DNA of 64,000 bases, from assembly GCF_030269925.1 (NCBI RefSeq), contig NC_085109.1, positions 2,480,001-2,544,000 of the forward strand, in the 5' to 3' direction. Position 1 is the first letter of the stretch; every line of letters starts with the position of its first letter. The notes under the pieces were generated by a model. It was not told the origin of the DNA, searched no databases, and saw only the letters and a program-made list of their open reading frames with translations. The position numbers were made by a program, and so were the translations under genes. This DNA is from Bombyx mori. Its lineage: Eukaryota > Arthropoda > Insecta > Lepidoptera > Bombycidae. This document shows positions 35,460 through 47,305 of the stretch, one piece after another.

Positions 35460-37631
35460 ATGACGTCCAGGCAAGTATTTAGCGAAAGCGAGAAGACTTG
35501 CCTACAAGAATTAATTTTAAAATATAATCTGCACAAAACTGCGACCATGACAGCTAGTCAAAACACAAAAAAACTTTTGTGGGTACATTTAACAGAAGAA
35601 TTCAATTCAATTGAATCAAATGCAAAGGTAGATATTTATTTATATTACTTGTATCTGATTTTTACTTGTCTATATATACCATGCTATTCTTATTTATCAT
35701 TTGTTTTAGCGAAGTGAGGCCCAGCTCAAGAAGTGCTGGGATAATTTAAAAACACGGAGGAAGCACTTTTTGGCTAATGAAAAGCGTCAGAGAATGAAGA
35801 CTGGTGGCGGACAGTGTATTCCAAATGAGCCACAGCCTGGTAGCAGCAATGAGACCCTTATTTTTGCTGAGGTTCTACTGGATCAGACTGATGTGGAACT
35901 CAGGGGTGTCATTGACAGTGATACCATTTACAGTTCTGAAGGTAAGTGAATCTTAAAAATTTGAGATAAGCGCTTCAATCTCACATGCTCTCACAAAAAA
36001 CAGTAAGAACGTGGTGGCATGGAGGGTCTTTTGATTATTGTTATATATCTATATGAGTTGAACTACATGTATTACTGTGCTAAAAACTAGATAAATAACA
36101 TGCGCGACAATACCTGATAAGATTTTCACTCAAGAAACCATTTTAATAATCATAATGAATATACCACATTCTGATTAAGAACAATATTACTTTAAAATTC
36201 TTTCTTTCCTCTACTCCAACTATCACTTTTATTCTACAAATCATTGATTGAGCTAGAGCACAAGTTCATTACTTAATAATAAACGCAAGTAATGTGTAGA
36301 ACTATTGATCTTGTATTTTTTCAGGAAATGTTGCAGGCACCACGCCTATGCATTACAGTGTATCATGTCGTGACACCCCACAACGTCGTGATACTCCACC
36401 ACGTCGTGACACTCCACCACGTCGTGACACTCCACCAAGTCGTGACACTCCACCAAGTCGTGACACTCCACCACGTCGTGACACTCCACCTAGTCGTGAC
36501 ACTCCACCAAGTCGTGACACTCCACCACGTCGTGACACTCCACCACGTCGTGACACTCCACCGCGTCGTTCTGGGTCCCGGCAGACTGACTGTGGTGCAG
36601 CCTACTTAGGAGGTAAGTTAAAAATGTAAAAAAAAATTCAATTCGAAAATGTCAGAACAACCTTGAGAGTGTATAAAAACAAAAATACAAATTTTGTTGT
36701 TGGCCTACATTTGATGCAGATATCACATACCCGATCCTGTGGACTGAATGGTAAACAGTCGACGTTGCCTTAAGCACGTCATTACGAATCCTCCCGACCC
36801 ATTAACGGTTCTTTTAGGCACCACAAGCACCGGTCATTGTCCTTGCTGAACCCGTCGCTTGCGACGAAGGTCTCGACGATCGAATTAACCCATAGACAGC
36901 CCACTGAGTTTCTCGCTGGATCTTCTCAGTGAGTCGCATTTCCGATCCGGTTGTAGATTCTGCGAAGATCTTGCTAGGGCCAGTGTTAGCAACACACCCG
37001 GCTTGAGCACCATGAGCTCACCTACACTTCAAGGAGAAGCCTCTCAAGGCTATCAACATAGGTAGGAAGAAAAAAAAAGATATCAGTGAACAAACATAAA
37101 AAAAAATACATAAAAGTTGTGTCACAAATAATGCAATTTGTAAATCTAATCTAAATATATCAATATCTTTTTATAACTTCACTTTAATTGTATTGAATCA
37201 GATGAATTGACTATCACATTTTACTCAGTCTAATTAATAATTCGACTATAGTAGCTCAATCCAATTGTGGGATTTGAAACCACCCATTAATACCTTAATT
37301 ACCACTAAAGCTATCATCACTTCAAAATCATAAATATACATTATGTAGATTACTAAAATGTTACAAATATAGATGTATAACAATTGCATTTTATTTAATT
37401 ACAGGAGGGAATGTGCGCACCAGGGTAATTCAGGAGGAATTTAATTTTAGAAAAGAATCTTATGAAAAGAAAGAGAGAAGAGAAGACGAACTCTTTCAAT
37501 TCCAAAAAAAGGAAAGAGAGTGGATGATGAAGGCAGCCGAAGAAGTATATCTAAAAGCGAAGGCTGAGAGGGAAGCTGCAGAGGATATTAAAAAATATAA
37601 TCAGGCTAAAAGAGATTGTAGTGAAAAATAA
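35460..37631 (+). CDS. Harbinger-encoded Myb/SANT-like DNA-binding protein
   Basis: In PIF/Harbinger elements the Myb-like partner brings the transposase into the nucleus and to the element ends. Four exons join in phase to 304 aa: 35460-35627, 35710-35941, 36325-36612, 37405-37631, all GT/AG. Residues 1-90 form a Myb/SANT-like fold of the Myb_DNA-bind_5 kind: RQVFSESEKTCLQEL, LLWVHLTEEFNSIES, QLKKCWDNLKTRRK. Exon 3 encodes a run of about eleven RRDTPP or SRDTPP hexapeptides (about 146-215). The C-terminus is a highly charged coiled coil (KKERREDELFQFQKKER) ending in SEK. The hexapeptide run is an oddity for the family. Intron 3 holds a family B repeat. Confidence 0.85.
36366..36570 (+). repeat. 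In-frame 18-bp tandem repeat coding RRDTPP
   Basis: About eleven copies of an 18-base unit such as CGTCGTGACACTCCACCA, with variation mostly CGT/AGT (Arg/Ser). It lies within the Myb-like gene and keeps its frame. The complementary strand is also open (SRRGGV repeats), which is a by-product. Confidence 0.9.
36722..37078 (+). repeat. Interspersed repeat, family B, inside the Harbinger element
   Basis: Has ATCCTGTGGACTGAATGG, GAACCCGTCGCTTGCGACG and the CACTGAG/CTCAGTG inverted repeat, ending in an A-rich tail. It sits in intron 3 of the Myb-like gene, so it arrived after the Harbinger insertion or moved with it. Confidence 0.75.
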
Positions 37632-37879
37632 TTTAAATAAATAACTCATAATCACATTGACTTTATTTATTAGATAGTAAGCAAAATATGACTCTTATGT
37701 AGATAAATAAAATAAGGAGTTTCAAAAGTCTAACCTCGTACTATTTACTTTTTTGGTAAAAAAATTATCAAAATTAACAAAATCAAATTTAATCATACAT
37801 CTTCAAAACAAATAATACTATCTGCATTACAATAACGGTGCTCACTGCTCGGTTCCAACTTATATACCCATATTAGCCG

Positions 37880-38056
37880 GACAACTGATAACTGTTAGGG
37901 TAAACATGTTCTTGAGTCGAAACTGTGAAGTGGTGGAGTGATGATCTGTGCAGGGTGGCTGGCAAGAGCTGGATGAGGGAAGCCGAGGATTGTGCTCAGT
38001 GGAGAGCAATTGGAGAGGCCTATGTCCAGCAGTGGACTGCTGTAGGTTGATGATAC
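37880..38056 (+). mobile_element. LINE 3' tail inside the Harbinger element
   Basis: Contains GGCTGGCAAGAGCTGGATGAG and GGCCTATGTCCAGCAGTGG, ending near TTGATGATAC, homologous to the tail at 409-636. It lies between the converging 3' ends of the two transposon genes. Confidence 0.55.
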
Positions 38057-38070
38057 CCATATGAGAATTT

Positions 38071-39205
38071 TTAACTGAAATGCCTAGAAATAAAAGCCGA
38101 TCTTATAATACTCCCTCTGGAAGAGTCCTGAGTATTAGGTACTGGGACATTTTCTAGCTCAATTTCAGGGTTCAGCTCAGGTTCATTGGTCATTAAACAA
38201 ATGTTGTGTAGGACAGCACAAGAGACTATAATATTACATGTGTTTGGTGTACTGTTTTGTAATTTTCTACACAAACAAGCAAAGCGTCTCTTTAATACAC
38301 CATTTACACGTTCTATAATGTTTCTCGTTAATAGATGTGCTCGATTGTATCTGTGTTCTGGGTCTGTTTGAGGATTGAGTACAGGAGTGTACATAAAGCC
38401 AGTCTGTGCATAACCACTGTCTCCGACAAGAATGCCAACTAAATCGCCTTCTTCAAATCTCAAACAGCATCTGCTGTTGTTAAATATGCGCGAATCATGC
38501 ACAGATCCAGGCCATCGCACAACAATGTCGTATATTTCCATTTGCGGTCCACATATTATTTGGACATTGATAGAAAACCAGCCTTTTCTATTACGAAAGA
38601 TTTCTCCCCTTGCTCTGGATGGATTTTTTATTGGAATGTGTGTGCAATCAATACATCCAATTACACCTGGAAACCCTGCAATTCGGTAGAATTTTCTTTT
38701 AGTTTCAACCCTTTCATTTAATGCAGGGAATTTAATAAATTGCCTGGATTTCAAAGCCAATCTCTTAGAAATGTTTGCTACCGTTTTTGATACTACGGAT
38801 TGAGAAATTTTGTGCAAGTCGCCACAAACAATCTGAAAAATAACCATACCACATGAAACCAAATGAAAGTTATAAATTATAAATATTCTATTATGTAGAC
38901 ACAAAAGCACATTATGCACGAACCTGAAAATTGCCTGTTGCGTAAAATCTCAAAGCAATTAGCACTCGTAATATGGGCGTTAAAGGTAGTCCACGATCGT
39001 TTTCATTAATGTTGTTAGTCAACAAAGGCAGCAAAATATGCACAACCGAATCTTTGTTAAGCCGGTAACGTTTTCGGAATTCGTCGTCATCGTAAACTTC
39101 CAACGGGTTATCTGCATCTCTCAAATACCTTCGCGACGGATAATTATACACTCTGCTATCAAAAATATAGTTAATAAATTCTTCAAAACTGCTCTCAGAA
39201 GTCAT
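38071..39205 (-). CDS. HARBI1-like DDE transposase
   Basis: Cuts and rejoins the ends of the Harbinger element. Two exons (38924-39205 and 38071-38832) join in phase 0 across a short intron to 347 aa, about the length of vertebrate HARBI1 (349). The start MTSESSFEEF is the first ATG. An N-terminal helical part (RKRYRLNKDSVVHILL) precedes the DDE_Tnp_4 catalytic core: Asp156 in GCIDCTHI, Asp207 in PGSVHDSRIF, Glu268 in NIIERVNGVLK. All three catalytic residues are present. There is no stop or frameshift, so the copy may be active or recently so. The partner Myb-like gene converges from the other side. Confidence 0.92.
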
Positions 39206-39412
39206 CTTGTATTAAACGCTGTTTTGAGGAACGTTCAAGGTACGTCGCGACGTACCTTAACTTGACAGTTCGGTCACTTCACTCCGGTTAGGAAATTTTT
39301 CCAAGGACGTTTGAGTGGAGTTTATTTTTACGACTAATCATACCAAAACGCGCGTTGGAGGTTGAGTCGAGTCGAGTTAGGCTCGTGTGAACGACTAAAG
39401 ATACGGGTGTTA

Positions 39413-39894
39413 GCTTCTGTCCTACAATGCGAAAACTTGCCTATTTCGTTGCGTTAGAAACAACTGAATCGGTAAGGCATAGTCCTTCTAGCCAGATAAG
39501 AATAGTGACCTATGGATAAATTAAAATTCATTACGCAAGGTTTGAAAGGTTTGAAAGTTCATCCTTTTCTTGGCAAAACAAAAAACTTGGCTCTATAGGC
39601 TTCGTTACTTTTGTCAACCTGTGGCATAGATGATGCACTTGCCTGCCACTTATTATGAAAAGAATTTATGCCATAACTTAAATAAAAAAAGCTTTCTCCT
39701 TTGTGAATTCAGAAATTTCTTCAGACGTATACAATCACTGGCAGACACCAATAATGTGTAAGTAGTAAATTACTGCAATTAAATAACAGTTCACACAGAT
39801 GATTGATTGATGATTTTCATAGGTCCAAATAAGTTGTACAAAATTTTTGGGTAAACATATAATTGTTGGATTTGCAGCTCAGCAAGATGCACAT
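39413..39894. other. Upstream region of sds22
   Basis: No gene seen. A splice acceptor TTTGCAG ends at 39877, 17 bases before the chosen sds22 start, so an untranslated exon must lie further upstream, perhaps on the other side of the Harbinger element. Confidence 0.45.
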
Positions 39895-42800
39895 ATGACT
39901 AATAACGAAGCAGATGATGTGCCCATAACAGTGAGCAATGGGAAAGAAAATGATGAAAGGAAGGATCGGGAAGGGTCTGCCTCACCACCGGCGACACCAC
40001 CTCCGGCCGACGAGGATACTAACGAGATAATTTTAGTCAACGAGGAGACCAAGGAACTCGACTTAAATCACGGCCGTATAGGCAAGATCGAGAATCTTGA
40101 ACATTTAAAAAAGCTAGAGAGGTATAGAAAATAAACTAAATGTCTAAATCAGGCATTAATCATTCAAAAACTTCTACACTCATTAAATTTTTAAATTGCG
40201 ACTTAATGAATGCATTGTCAAGAACTTTAAGTATCCTTACAGATATGTTTTTCATATCCTTGTTTAATGAAATTTTGTAAATATGGCAGATACTGTCACT
40301 AAAATAAAGTGTACCCTAATGTACATTGCTTCTTTAAATAACTAATTTATGATCATGAGTTTGAGCATGTTATAGATAAAACCATTTGCAATGTTAAATT
40401 AATTCCTCAGTTCAAAGCATAATATGCCCATTCGCTTTTAATGGAACTTTATCAATGCAGTAGCATCTATGACTCATACTTTCTTTTCCAGGTTATATTT
40501 GAGATGGAATTTGATAAAGAAAATTGAAGGCTTAGAAATGTTGCAGTCACTGGTAGAACTGGAATTGTATGACAATCAGATTGTTGTTATTGAAAACCTT
40601 GATAGTCTTGTTAATTTGGAGTAAGTAGTAGTTTGAAGATTATTCTTCGACATTTTACTTGAGTTACCACCAATATAACTACCTACAAATATAAAAATAC
40701 TCATTTGTAGAAGTACCTTTACCTGATTTCACTGCTTAACACCCTGTAATTTTTGGGACATTTGGTGTTCTGCACCTGTTGCACCATTGCTCTGCCAAGT
40801 TAGGAGTCAATATAAGTAAGTTGTAAATTAAAAGATGGGAAGAATGCAAGAGTTTCTGATTTTATTTTGAATTGTTTTAATAATATAGTATATATTTAAT
40901 AGTTTATAGTTTGGTTTAGCCTTTTTATTTCCAGACGGTTTTGTTTCTCACATTGTGGTTTCTAGATTTAAACACTCCAGCTCTCCTAAGAATTCTGTTA
41001 CATTAATTCTCTTGTTACAGAATATTAGACCTATCATTCAATAGGATAAAAGAGATAACAGGACTCGAAAAGCTGCTGAACATCAAGAAATTATTCCTCA
41101 GCTCAAACAAGATCACTGAAATCAAGAATGTTAATCATTTACCAAACCTTGAACTTTTGGAGCTGGGCGATAATAGAATTAGAGTATGCGTGACAACTTC
41201 TATTTTTTATTCAATAGCATAATAAAGTATAATAGAATCAATAGCACCAGTACAAATATACAAGATGTATGGCAAAAAGTTACAACAAGCAATGAGAGTT
41301 AGGAACTACACTAACAAGAAGTTCTGGGCAATGTAACACAAAAAAAATCACCATCACAAATGTAGATTTTGTTGATTTTTTTTGAGTGCATACTGGTGTG
41401 CTACTACACATACACATACTGGCATGCTACAATTAAAAATAGATTGATGTGCGCGATCGATTCGTTTTTATTTATGTGTATGAAAAGGCCAAATTAAGTT
41501 TAGTATAGAATTGTTAATTATTTCACAATGAATTCTCTTAAAATGGAGCCTTACAGGAGACCAATCTGGAGAAATACGTATCTATGAAAAAAGAACTACA
41601 AAAAATTTAAAAAAAAACACTGCTCATAACAACAGAACACGCATAAGATTGTGTTTAAGAGAGATGATTTTTAACTAATTTGAAGAAAACACAATTTCGA
41701 GAGCATGCATCTCAGCTCCTAGTAATTTAATGTTGTTTTTTCATTAATTTAGACTGTTAATAAATTTCTGATTCCGACAGAGATTCGTTTCTTACAACTC
41801 TTTATATGTATTACTTCACATAATTTTTTTGTATAATATATATTAAGAGTAGGTATTTTGTATTTTAACAGGAAATAAAAAACTTGGAAGGTTTGAGGAC
41901 CCTCAAACAATTATATTTGGGTAAAAATAAAATAAGCAAAATACAAAACCTTGAGGATTTGACCAACTTGGAGATACTGGTTCTTCAGGCAAACAGATTA
42001 ACTAAAATTGAAAATCTCGAACAATTGAATAAACTAGATCAACTCTATATCTCAGAGAATGGTATAACAGCTATAGAAAATTTGGAGAATCAAACAAAAC
42101 TTCAGACCTTGGATCTGGCCGTGAACAGGATCACTGTTATAGAAAATGTTCGGCATATGAGTGATTTGGAGGAGCTATGGGTGAGTTTTTTTTTTTTTAA
42201 GCAATGGTTTTTCTCCAATTTTTGCAAAAAACACATTGAAGCATAAGTTAATTGACAAATTAATTAAAATAAAATTAAAATTTAGATTAACTAATGTTGT
42301 GAGCCCGCACTGGTACCGCCACCCTGCCCATTTCCGCATTTTAGGGTTTGTACTATAGAATTGAACCATGTACTAACTATAAAACTGAGACTTTGAACTC
42401 ATGATTCAAGTTGACTGGCGGCATTGGTGTCAATAAGCTCAGGGAATCACTTAACACCACAAAGGCTTAGAGGATCGTTCATTAATTGAAACAATAAAAA
42501 CAAGGCAATAGAAAAAAAAAAAATGTATATCTACGAGCAATACCGTCTACCGTTACCATAAGGGCACACGGGGCCCGTGCCCAGGGCCGCCATTCTCAGG
42601 GGGGCCCGAAAGACCGACAATTTCTCTCACACGTTTATTCTCAAAACATTTTTGTCGGGCATATCACACTTTTTTCACAAATCAGTAATCAGAAGGTATT
42701 TACAAGGCCTACCTATACTATGCCTATAATAGAAGATTTTGCTTAACAGAAATCCCGAAAGAAACCGTTATCGAAATCGTAACCAAAAAACCAGCAGCAG

Positions 42801-43384
42801 TCTAATATCATTAATGACATATATATCATACTGTATTTGATTACCTATAATAAATGGTCTCATACTCAGTAAAAATATGTTATTATAATTCGCTTTTTTT
42901 ACTTTCCAAAAGGGCCTCAAATTTTTGTGTGCCCAAGGGCCCCATCCTAGTTTAAGACGTCCCTGTCTACGAGTTTTCCCTAATCTGCTGTTCAGCAGAT
43001 TATTATGTTACGTAGTATCACAATATGTATAAAGGAAAAATGAAATGAGCAAAATAGTTTTGAAAGTAAAATAATTAAATCACTTTGGGCCTTCTAAAAG
43101 TCCCTAAGTCTAAATATCCTTTTAAGTAGATTTAAAGGTTCTAACTTATTTATTGTAATGCAAAATTTTAGTTGTGTTGTGCATTCAATGAAAAGCCTTT
43201 TTTATTTTAGTTAAACGACAATCAAATAACAGAATGGTCATCGATAGAATATTTGCAACAAAACAACAAATTATCCACAATATATTTGGAGAGGAACCCG
43301 ATAGCTTCAGATCCAGCTTACAGAAGGAAATTGAAGATATTGCTTCCAACACTACACCAGATCGACGCGACACTGTGTAGATAA
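39895..43384 (+). CDS. sds22: Protein phosphatase 1 regulatory subunit 7 (sds22), leucine-rich repeats
   Basis: Sds22 binds protein phosphatase 1 catalytic subunits and controls their assembly and mitotic activity. Five coding exons join to 1,002 bases, 333 aa (Drosophila about 326, human 360): 39895-40121, 40492-40620, 41021-41183, 41872-42180, 43211-43384. Phases and GT/AG borders agree. The N-terminal ~55 residues are acidic and Pro-rich. Eleven or so 22-residue SDS22-type repeats follow (for example LKQLYLGKNKISKIQNLEDL), then the LRR cap NPIASDPAYRRKLKILLPTL ending IDATLCR. ATG at 39895 is preferred. An ATG 8 bases upstream opens only a three-codon frame (ATG CAC ATA TGA). AATAAA at 43847-43852 may end the transcript. 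Confidence 0.94.
42299..42478 (+). repeat. Bm1-like SINE, strongly diverged
   Basis: Has GCCCGCACTGGTACCGCCACC and CACTTAACACCAC pieces of the SINE 3' half. It lies in sds22 intron 4. Confidence 0.45.
42530..42967. repeat. Interspersed repeat, family C, copy 2
   Basis: About 430 bp matching 18755-19202 end to end, in the same orientation, finishing TTTAAGACGTCCCTG. In sds22 intron 4. The high similarity of two copies 24 kb apart suggests recent spread. Confidence 0.7.
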
Positions 43385-43905
43385 GAATTTTATTTCTTGG
43401 TATTGGGATGAGAGACGATGCGGTAAAAGAAATATTAGTCTACTGTTTGTGATCACTCATTTGTTCCGTGGAGTCTGTTAATGTAGAATTGTTCTTCTTT
43501 GAATTCATTGACTTCTAAGATGTGGATTATTATCCAATTAGAAGTCTTCTATAAATCACTTTATTTTTTTAACAGTACTGCATTTCAGGCTATGTATTAA
43601 GTAACATAGCCTTGCAATGTAATACAATGAAATAATTTAATACAATGTGTCTTTTATATTAAAATATATTGTCTCAGAGGAATTAAAATCACTTCGTCTC
43701 TTGTCTCTTGTAGTGTATATATATTTGCACATGTAATTTAGTTGGAATTGTTGAATTTGAGTTGGATAAATGTGCGATTTTGTGTACTGCTTCAGTGTCA
43801 TAGTGGCAGCATTCTCCGTTTTTGTATGTTATATTAAAATTATCTAAATAAAACAGAGTAATTTAGTGTAGTTGTCTAATTGAAATATTTATTGGTATGA
43901 GTCTA

Positions 43906-44166
43906 TATCGACGCTTGAAAGGCAAACGTGACTAAGCGACAATGCGTGAACTTTACAGTAGACTAATTTAAAGTTAAAATTAATTTAAAATATACCTGAG
44001 AAATACCTGAAAAAAATTATATTTTAACAAATGTAGCTGTAGGATTGAAATGATTTTAATAGACCTAGAAATATATTTTTTTGCGCATCGAATATGGTTA
44101 TTGCCTATCATTTATGTACAAAGCAGTTATTGTCGCTTAGTCACGTTTGCCTTTCAAGCGTCGATA
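43906..44166. mobile_element. MITE-like element with 38-bp perfect TIRs
   Basis: 43906-43943 (TATCGACGCTTGAAAGGC onward) is the exact reverse complement of 44129-44166, enclosing 185 bases with no coding sequence. The flanks are TA-rich (CTA / TGG), so the target duplication is uncertain. It lies just downstream of the sds22 poly(A) signal. Confidence 0.7.
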
Positions 44167-44534
44167 TGGATATTTGTGTTAATAAGTCACAAAGGAAATA
44201 TCTTAGGTAACAAATAGATAAAAATCATATTTAACTTAACAAACAAAAAGTTCCGATTCTTGAATTTATTGTGTGTGTTAATAAAAATATATGAAACGAA
44301 ATAAGTATTACATCAACTATTACAGTTTGACTAAAGCGACAAATATGTATTTTATTATTAAACAGGACCACTATATTTTAATTACAAAAAAAATAACACA
44401 ATTTTTGAAGACCAAGCAGTAAGAATTGATGAATTGCCTGTATGATCTTTGCTTTGGTATTAAAATAATGAAACAAAATGTTACAATCTATATCTTTGTT
44501 GTCACATATATATTAGTTATCATAAATACAAAAA

Positions 44535-44777
44535 CTAGTGGTAGGACCTCTTGTGAATCCGCGCAAGTAGGTACCACTGCCCTGCCTATTTCTGCCGTGA
44601 AGCAGTAATGCGTTTCGGTTTGAAGGGTGGGGCAGTTGTTGTAACTATACTTGAGACCTTAGAACTTATATCTCAAAGTGGGTGGCGCATTTACGTTGTA
44701 GATGTCTATAGGCTCTAGTAACCACTTAGCACAGGTGGACTGTGAGCTTATCCACCCATCTAAGCAATAAAAAAAAA
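44535..44777 (+). repeat. Bm1-like SINE, 3' half
   Basis: From TAGTGGTAGGACCTCTTGTG to an AATAAAAAAAA tail; head missing. Intergenic. Confidence 0.75.
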
Positions 44778-46460
44778 GATTTTAATTTATACAGGACATA
44801 CCATATTGAAACAAAATTATGATAATTAATTTTCACATTAAGATCAATGTTTTAATATTAAATTAAATTTTGCAGTGAACTTGCCAAGGTAAAACCGTCC
44901 TTCCATGTTTATAGACAATGCCTTAACAAAAGACGCCAAAATCGAATTATTTTTGTTCGAATGTGTACGATCACCTATTGCTTTGTGTTGAGCAATTAAC
45001 TTGGTGTCCAAGTTAAGAAAGATTTCTAAAAATGTTCATATCATTGATTTGTCTAAGCACATATTAACGTAGTAAATTTTCTGTTGCATATTCATGTATA
45101 ATAGTTTTTGGTAATTAAAACCTAGTAGCTATGTATAAAAATAAATCTCAATTAATTTTGTATTTGTTATTATACAAATAGTAATAGCTAATGTTGGTAC
45201 TTTGTAGTTATGTGTTGATTTTAATATTATAATTGAACCTCGAATTTCCACTAGGATAGTCAAAGTTACGTACGCTAAGGTAGAGATGCGTTTTAAGTAA
45301 CTAAATTATTTTAGAAAAATAGAAAATTTTAAAAAATTATAATTTAAATTCTCATTGAGAGTTTCTTTTATGAATTTAACTAAAAAGTAATTAAGTGGAG
45401 CATTACCTACCTCTTATAAGACTCAAATTACCCAAGTGCCTACATTTACTGTAGCTTATCCAATTTTTAACTTTACTCGTAAAATATACCCTGTGTCTCT
45501 CATTTTGTATTGCCCGAGAAGTGCATGCTTTCGGTACCTAGTTAAACATTGATACGTCATATTATGATTGTGTTTAAAAAAAATTCGTAAACAGCCTTAA
45601 AGGGAGTTTAGCTCCGAAGTATATATTTGTTTATGTTGAAAAATATTAATAAAGTAGGTACCTAAAAGTTTTTCAAAGATCAACTCAAATGTCACATCCA
45701 AATGTTCTCAAACTCAAATGTTCTCATAAATGTGTAGTTGAAAATTCGTATTATTCTTATTCTACTAAGTGAGGTCAGATCAAACCTTTTTATCTCATAA
45801 TTGACCGCCAGTCGCCATTTGTTTATTATTGGTTAGGTTTTTGTTATTGATTTTGAAGGCAAATGGGCATGCGGACCCCTGATGGTAAATGGTGTTATGG
45901 ACTTCATTGCCAGTGGCACAGCCAAGCCGCTGCCCAACGCCCGTGATGAAGTAAGACAATACAACATTGTAGGTAGTTACCGAAACCTACCGACCTGTTG
46001 AAGTCAAACTGTCTGGTGGTCGAGAGGCTGCCATAAAAGGGAGGGGGTTAGGTATTGCAGAATTTTTAACAATTACGATTTTTCATCTTAAACAAACATT
46101 CTTCCCTACAATCTATATATTTATTAAAGGATATATGAGTATATTTTAAGTGATCCAATGAAACCTATGTAGCTAATTTACACGTAATTTTGTGTCACGT
46201 ATAGAATGTGTCTTACTGTAGCACATAATTAAAGCAGCAATTGTTTATGTAGTTTTAATATCAAATAAATAATATCAATTGACTTGTGCACATTTCAATC
46301 ATGGAACCTGAAACTAGACACAAACTGACGTTTTGAATGTTTAAAAACCATATAAGTTAAACACTTACAGACCATTAACAGTGGTGTTGCGTGTAACGTT
46401 TGTGTTCTAGGATGTTTGTCAACTTTAAAAAAATATATATATCGGTAATCCCGTTCTCAC
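44778..46460. other. Intergenic AT-rich spacer between sds22 and FAH
   Basis: No gene, RNA or complete transposon recognised apart from a diverged family E piece at about 45850-45960. Confidence 0.5.
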
Positions 46461-46559
46461 GGATCGTTTGATACCTCTTTAGCCCACGAAGGGATTTCGG
46501 TTTTCGGTGTCCTTATACCGAATGTTCTAAGGGCGTGTTTCGAAGAATTGTCTGAGATG

Positions 46560-46780
46560 GTCTCGTCATCTCGTTTTTATCATCATACTATCTGGAATCA
46601 CTAGGTTTCCAGATTTTTTTTGCCTCGTACCATTCGATTTATGAATGAACTACCCTCCGCGCTTATGACATGTCCTTCGTCGACTAGGTATGCGGAGAGT
46701 ATTGGCGGAGAGTTAAGCAACAGCTTGGCTATGTCCTGGCATTGCTGCCTCTCATGAACAACAATGACCACTCACTATTA
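46560..46780 (+). mobile_element. LINE 3' coding remnant (jockey-like)
   Basis: Translates with PRTIRFMNELPSALMTCPSS, the conserved 'R-WNELP' type C-terminal tail of jockey-clade reverse-transcriptase ORFs, with stops nearby. Confidence 0.5.
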
Positions 46781-46787
46781 GTTATTA

Positions 46788-47001
46788 CTAGCCGTACTCG
46801 CTCGCTTCGCTGAGCATTTAAAATTGACATTATTATTTATTATCATTATTAGGGAGTCCAACACTCATATAAATATTAGCCTATCCATTATGCACATGTA
46901 TTTTCTACATGGATATCAAGTTTCAAGTCAATCGGATGCATGGTTCAGTAGTTATAACGGAACATCCGTAAATCCACTGTAGATTTATATAATAGTATAG
47001 A
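46788..47001 (-). mobile_element. Small Helitron-like element
   Basis: On the minus strand TCTATACTATTATATAAATC to GCGAGTACGGCTAG, inserted between A and T; sister copy of 19688-19902. Confidence 0.65.
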
Positions 47002-47221
47002 TATAGATTAGGTAGGCTCGTCTGGCTACAAGGAAAAATAAACAGGTATGGTCCTATTGCTGAAATAATGCATTTCTGCCTAGTCATAAACAGTTGACAT
47101 ATTTTTTAATTGTTTTATCATCTTGGTTAGATAATTATATCCCTGAAGTAACGTAGAGTTTTCGTTAAAAAAGAAATTGTTGATAATTTACCCAACTATC
47201 AAATTAGTGTTCACTGAGTAA

Positions 47222-47305
47222 TTGGAGGCAGCGCAGGACCGGTCTTTGTGGCGAGGCTTGGGGGAGGCCTATGTCCAGCAGTGGACGTCCGTGGGCTGAT
47301 AGAAT
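47222..47305 (+). repeat. LINE 3' tail fragment
   Basis: GGCAGCGCAGGACCGGTC and GGCCTATGTCCAGCAGTGG, the same family as 409-636, ending in an (AATAG)n tail. Confidence 0.5.

Larger units (their letters stand above)
34783..39409. mobile_element. PIF/Harbinger DNA transposon, complete, two genes
   Basis: 4,627 bp flanked by TTA at 34780-34782 and TTA at 39410-39412, the target duplication of the superfamily. The ends match as inverted repeats: left TGCCCGTATCTTTAGACGTT, right (complement) CACCCGTATCTTTAGTCGTT. It carries two convergent genes, as autonomous Harbinger elements do: a Myb/SANT-like DNA-binding protein (plus strand) and a DDE transposase (minus strand). Both read through with no stop or frameshift. 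A family B copy sits in an intron, and a LINE tail lies between the 3' ends, so the copy is not pristine, but its genes look functional. It separates MCM10 from sds22. Confidence 0.9.

Noticed and set aside
36353..36556. Antisense open frame with SRRGGV repeats
   Set aside because: It is the complement of the in-frame RDTPP array of the Myb-like gene.
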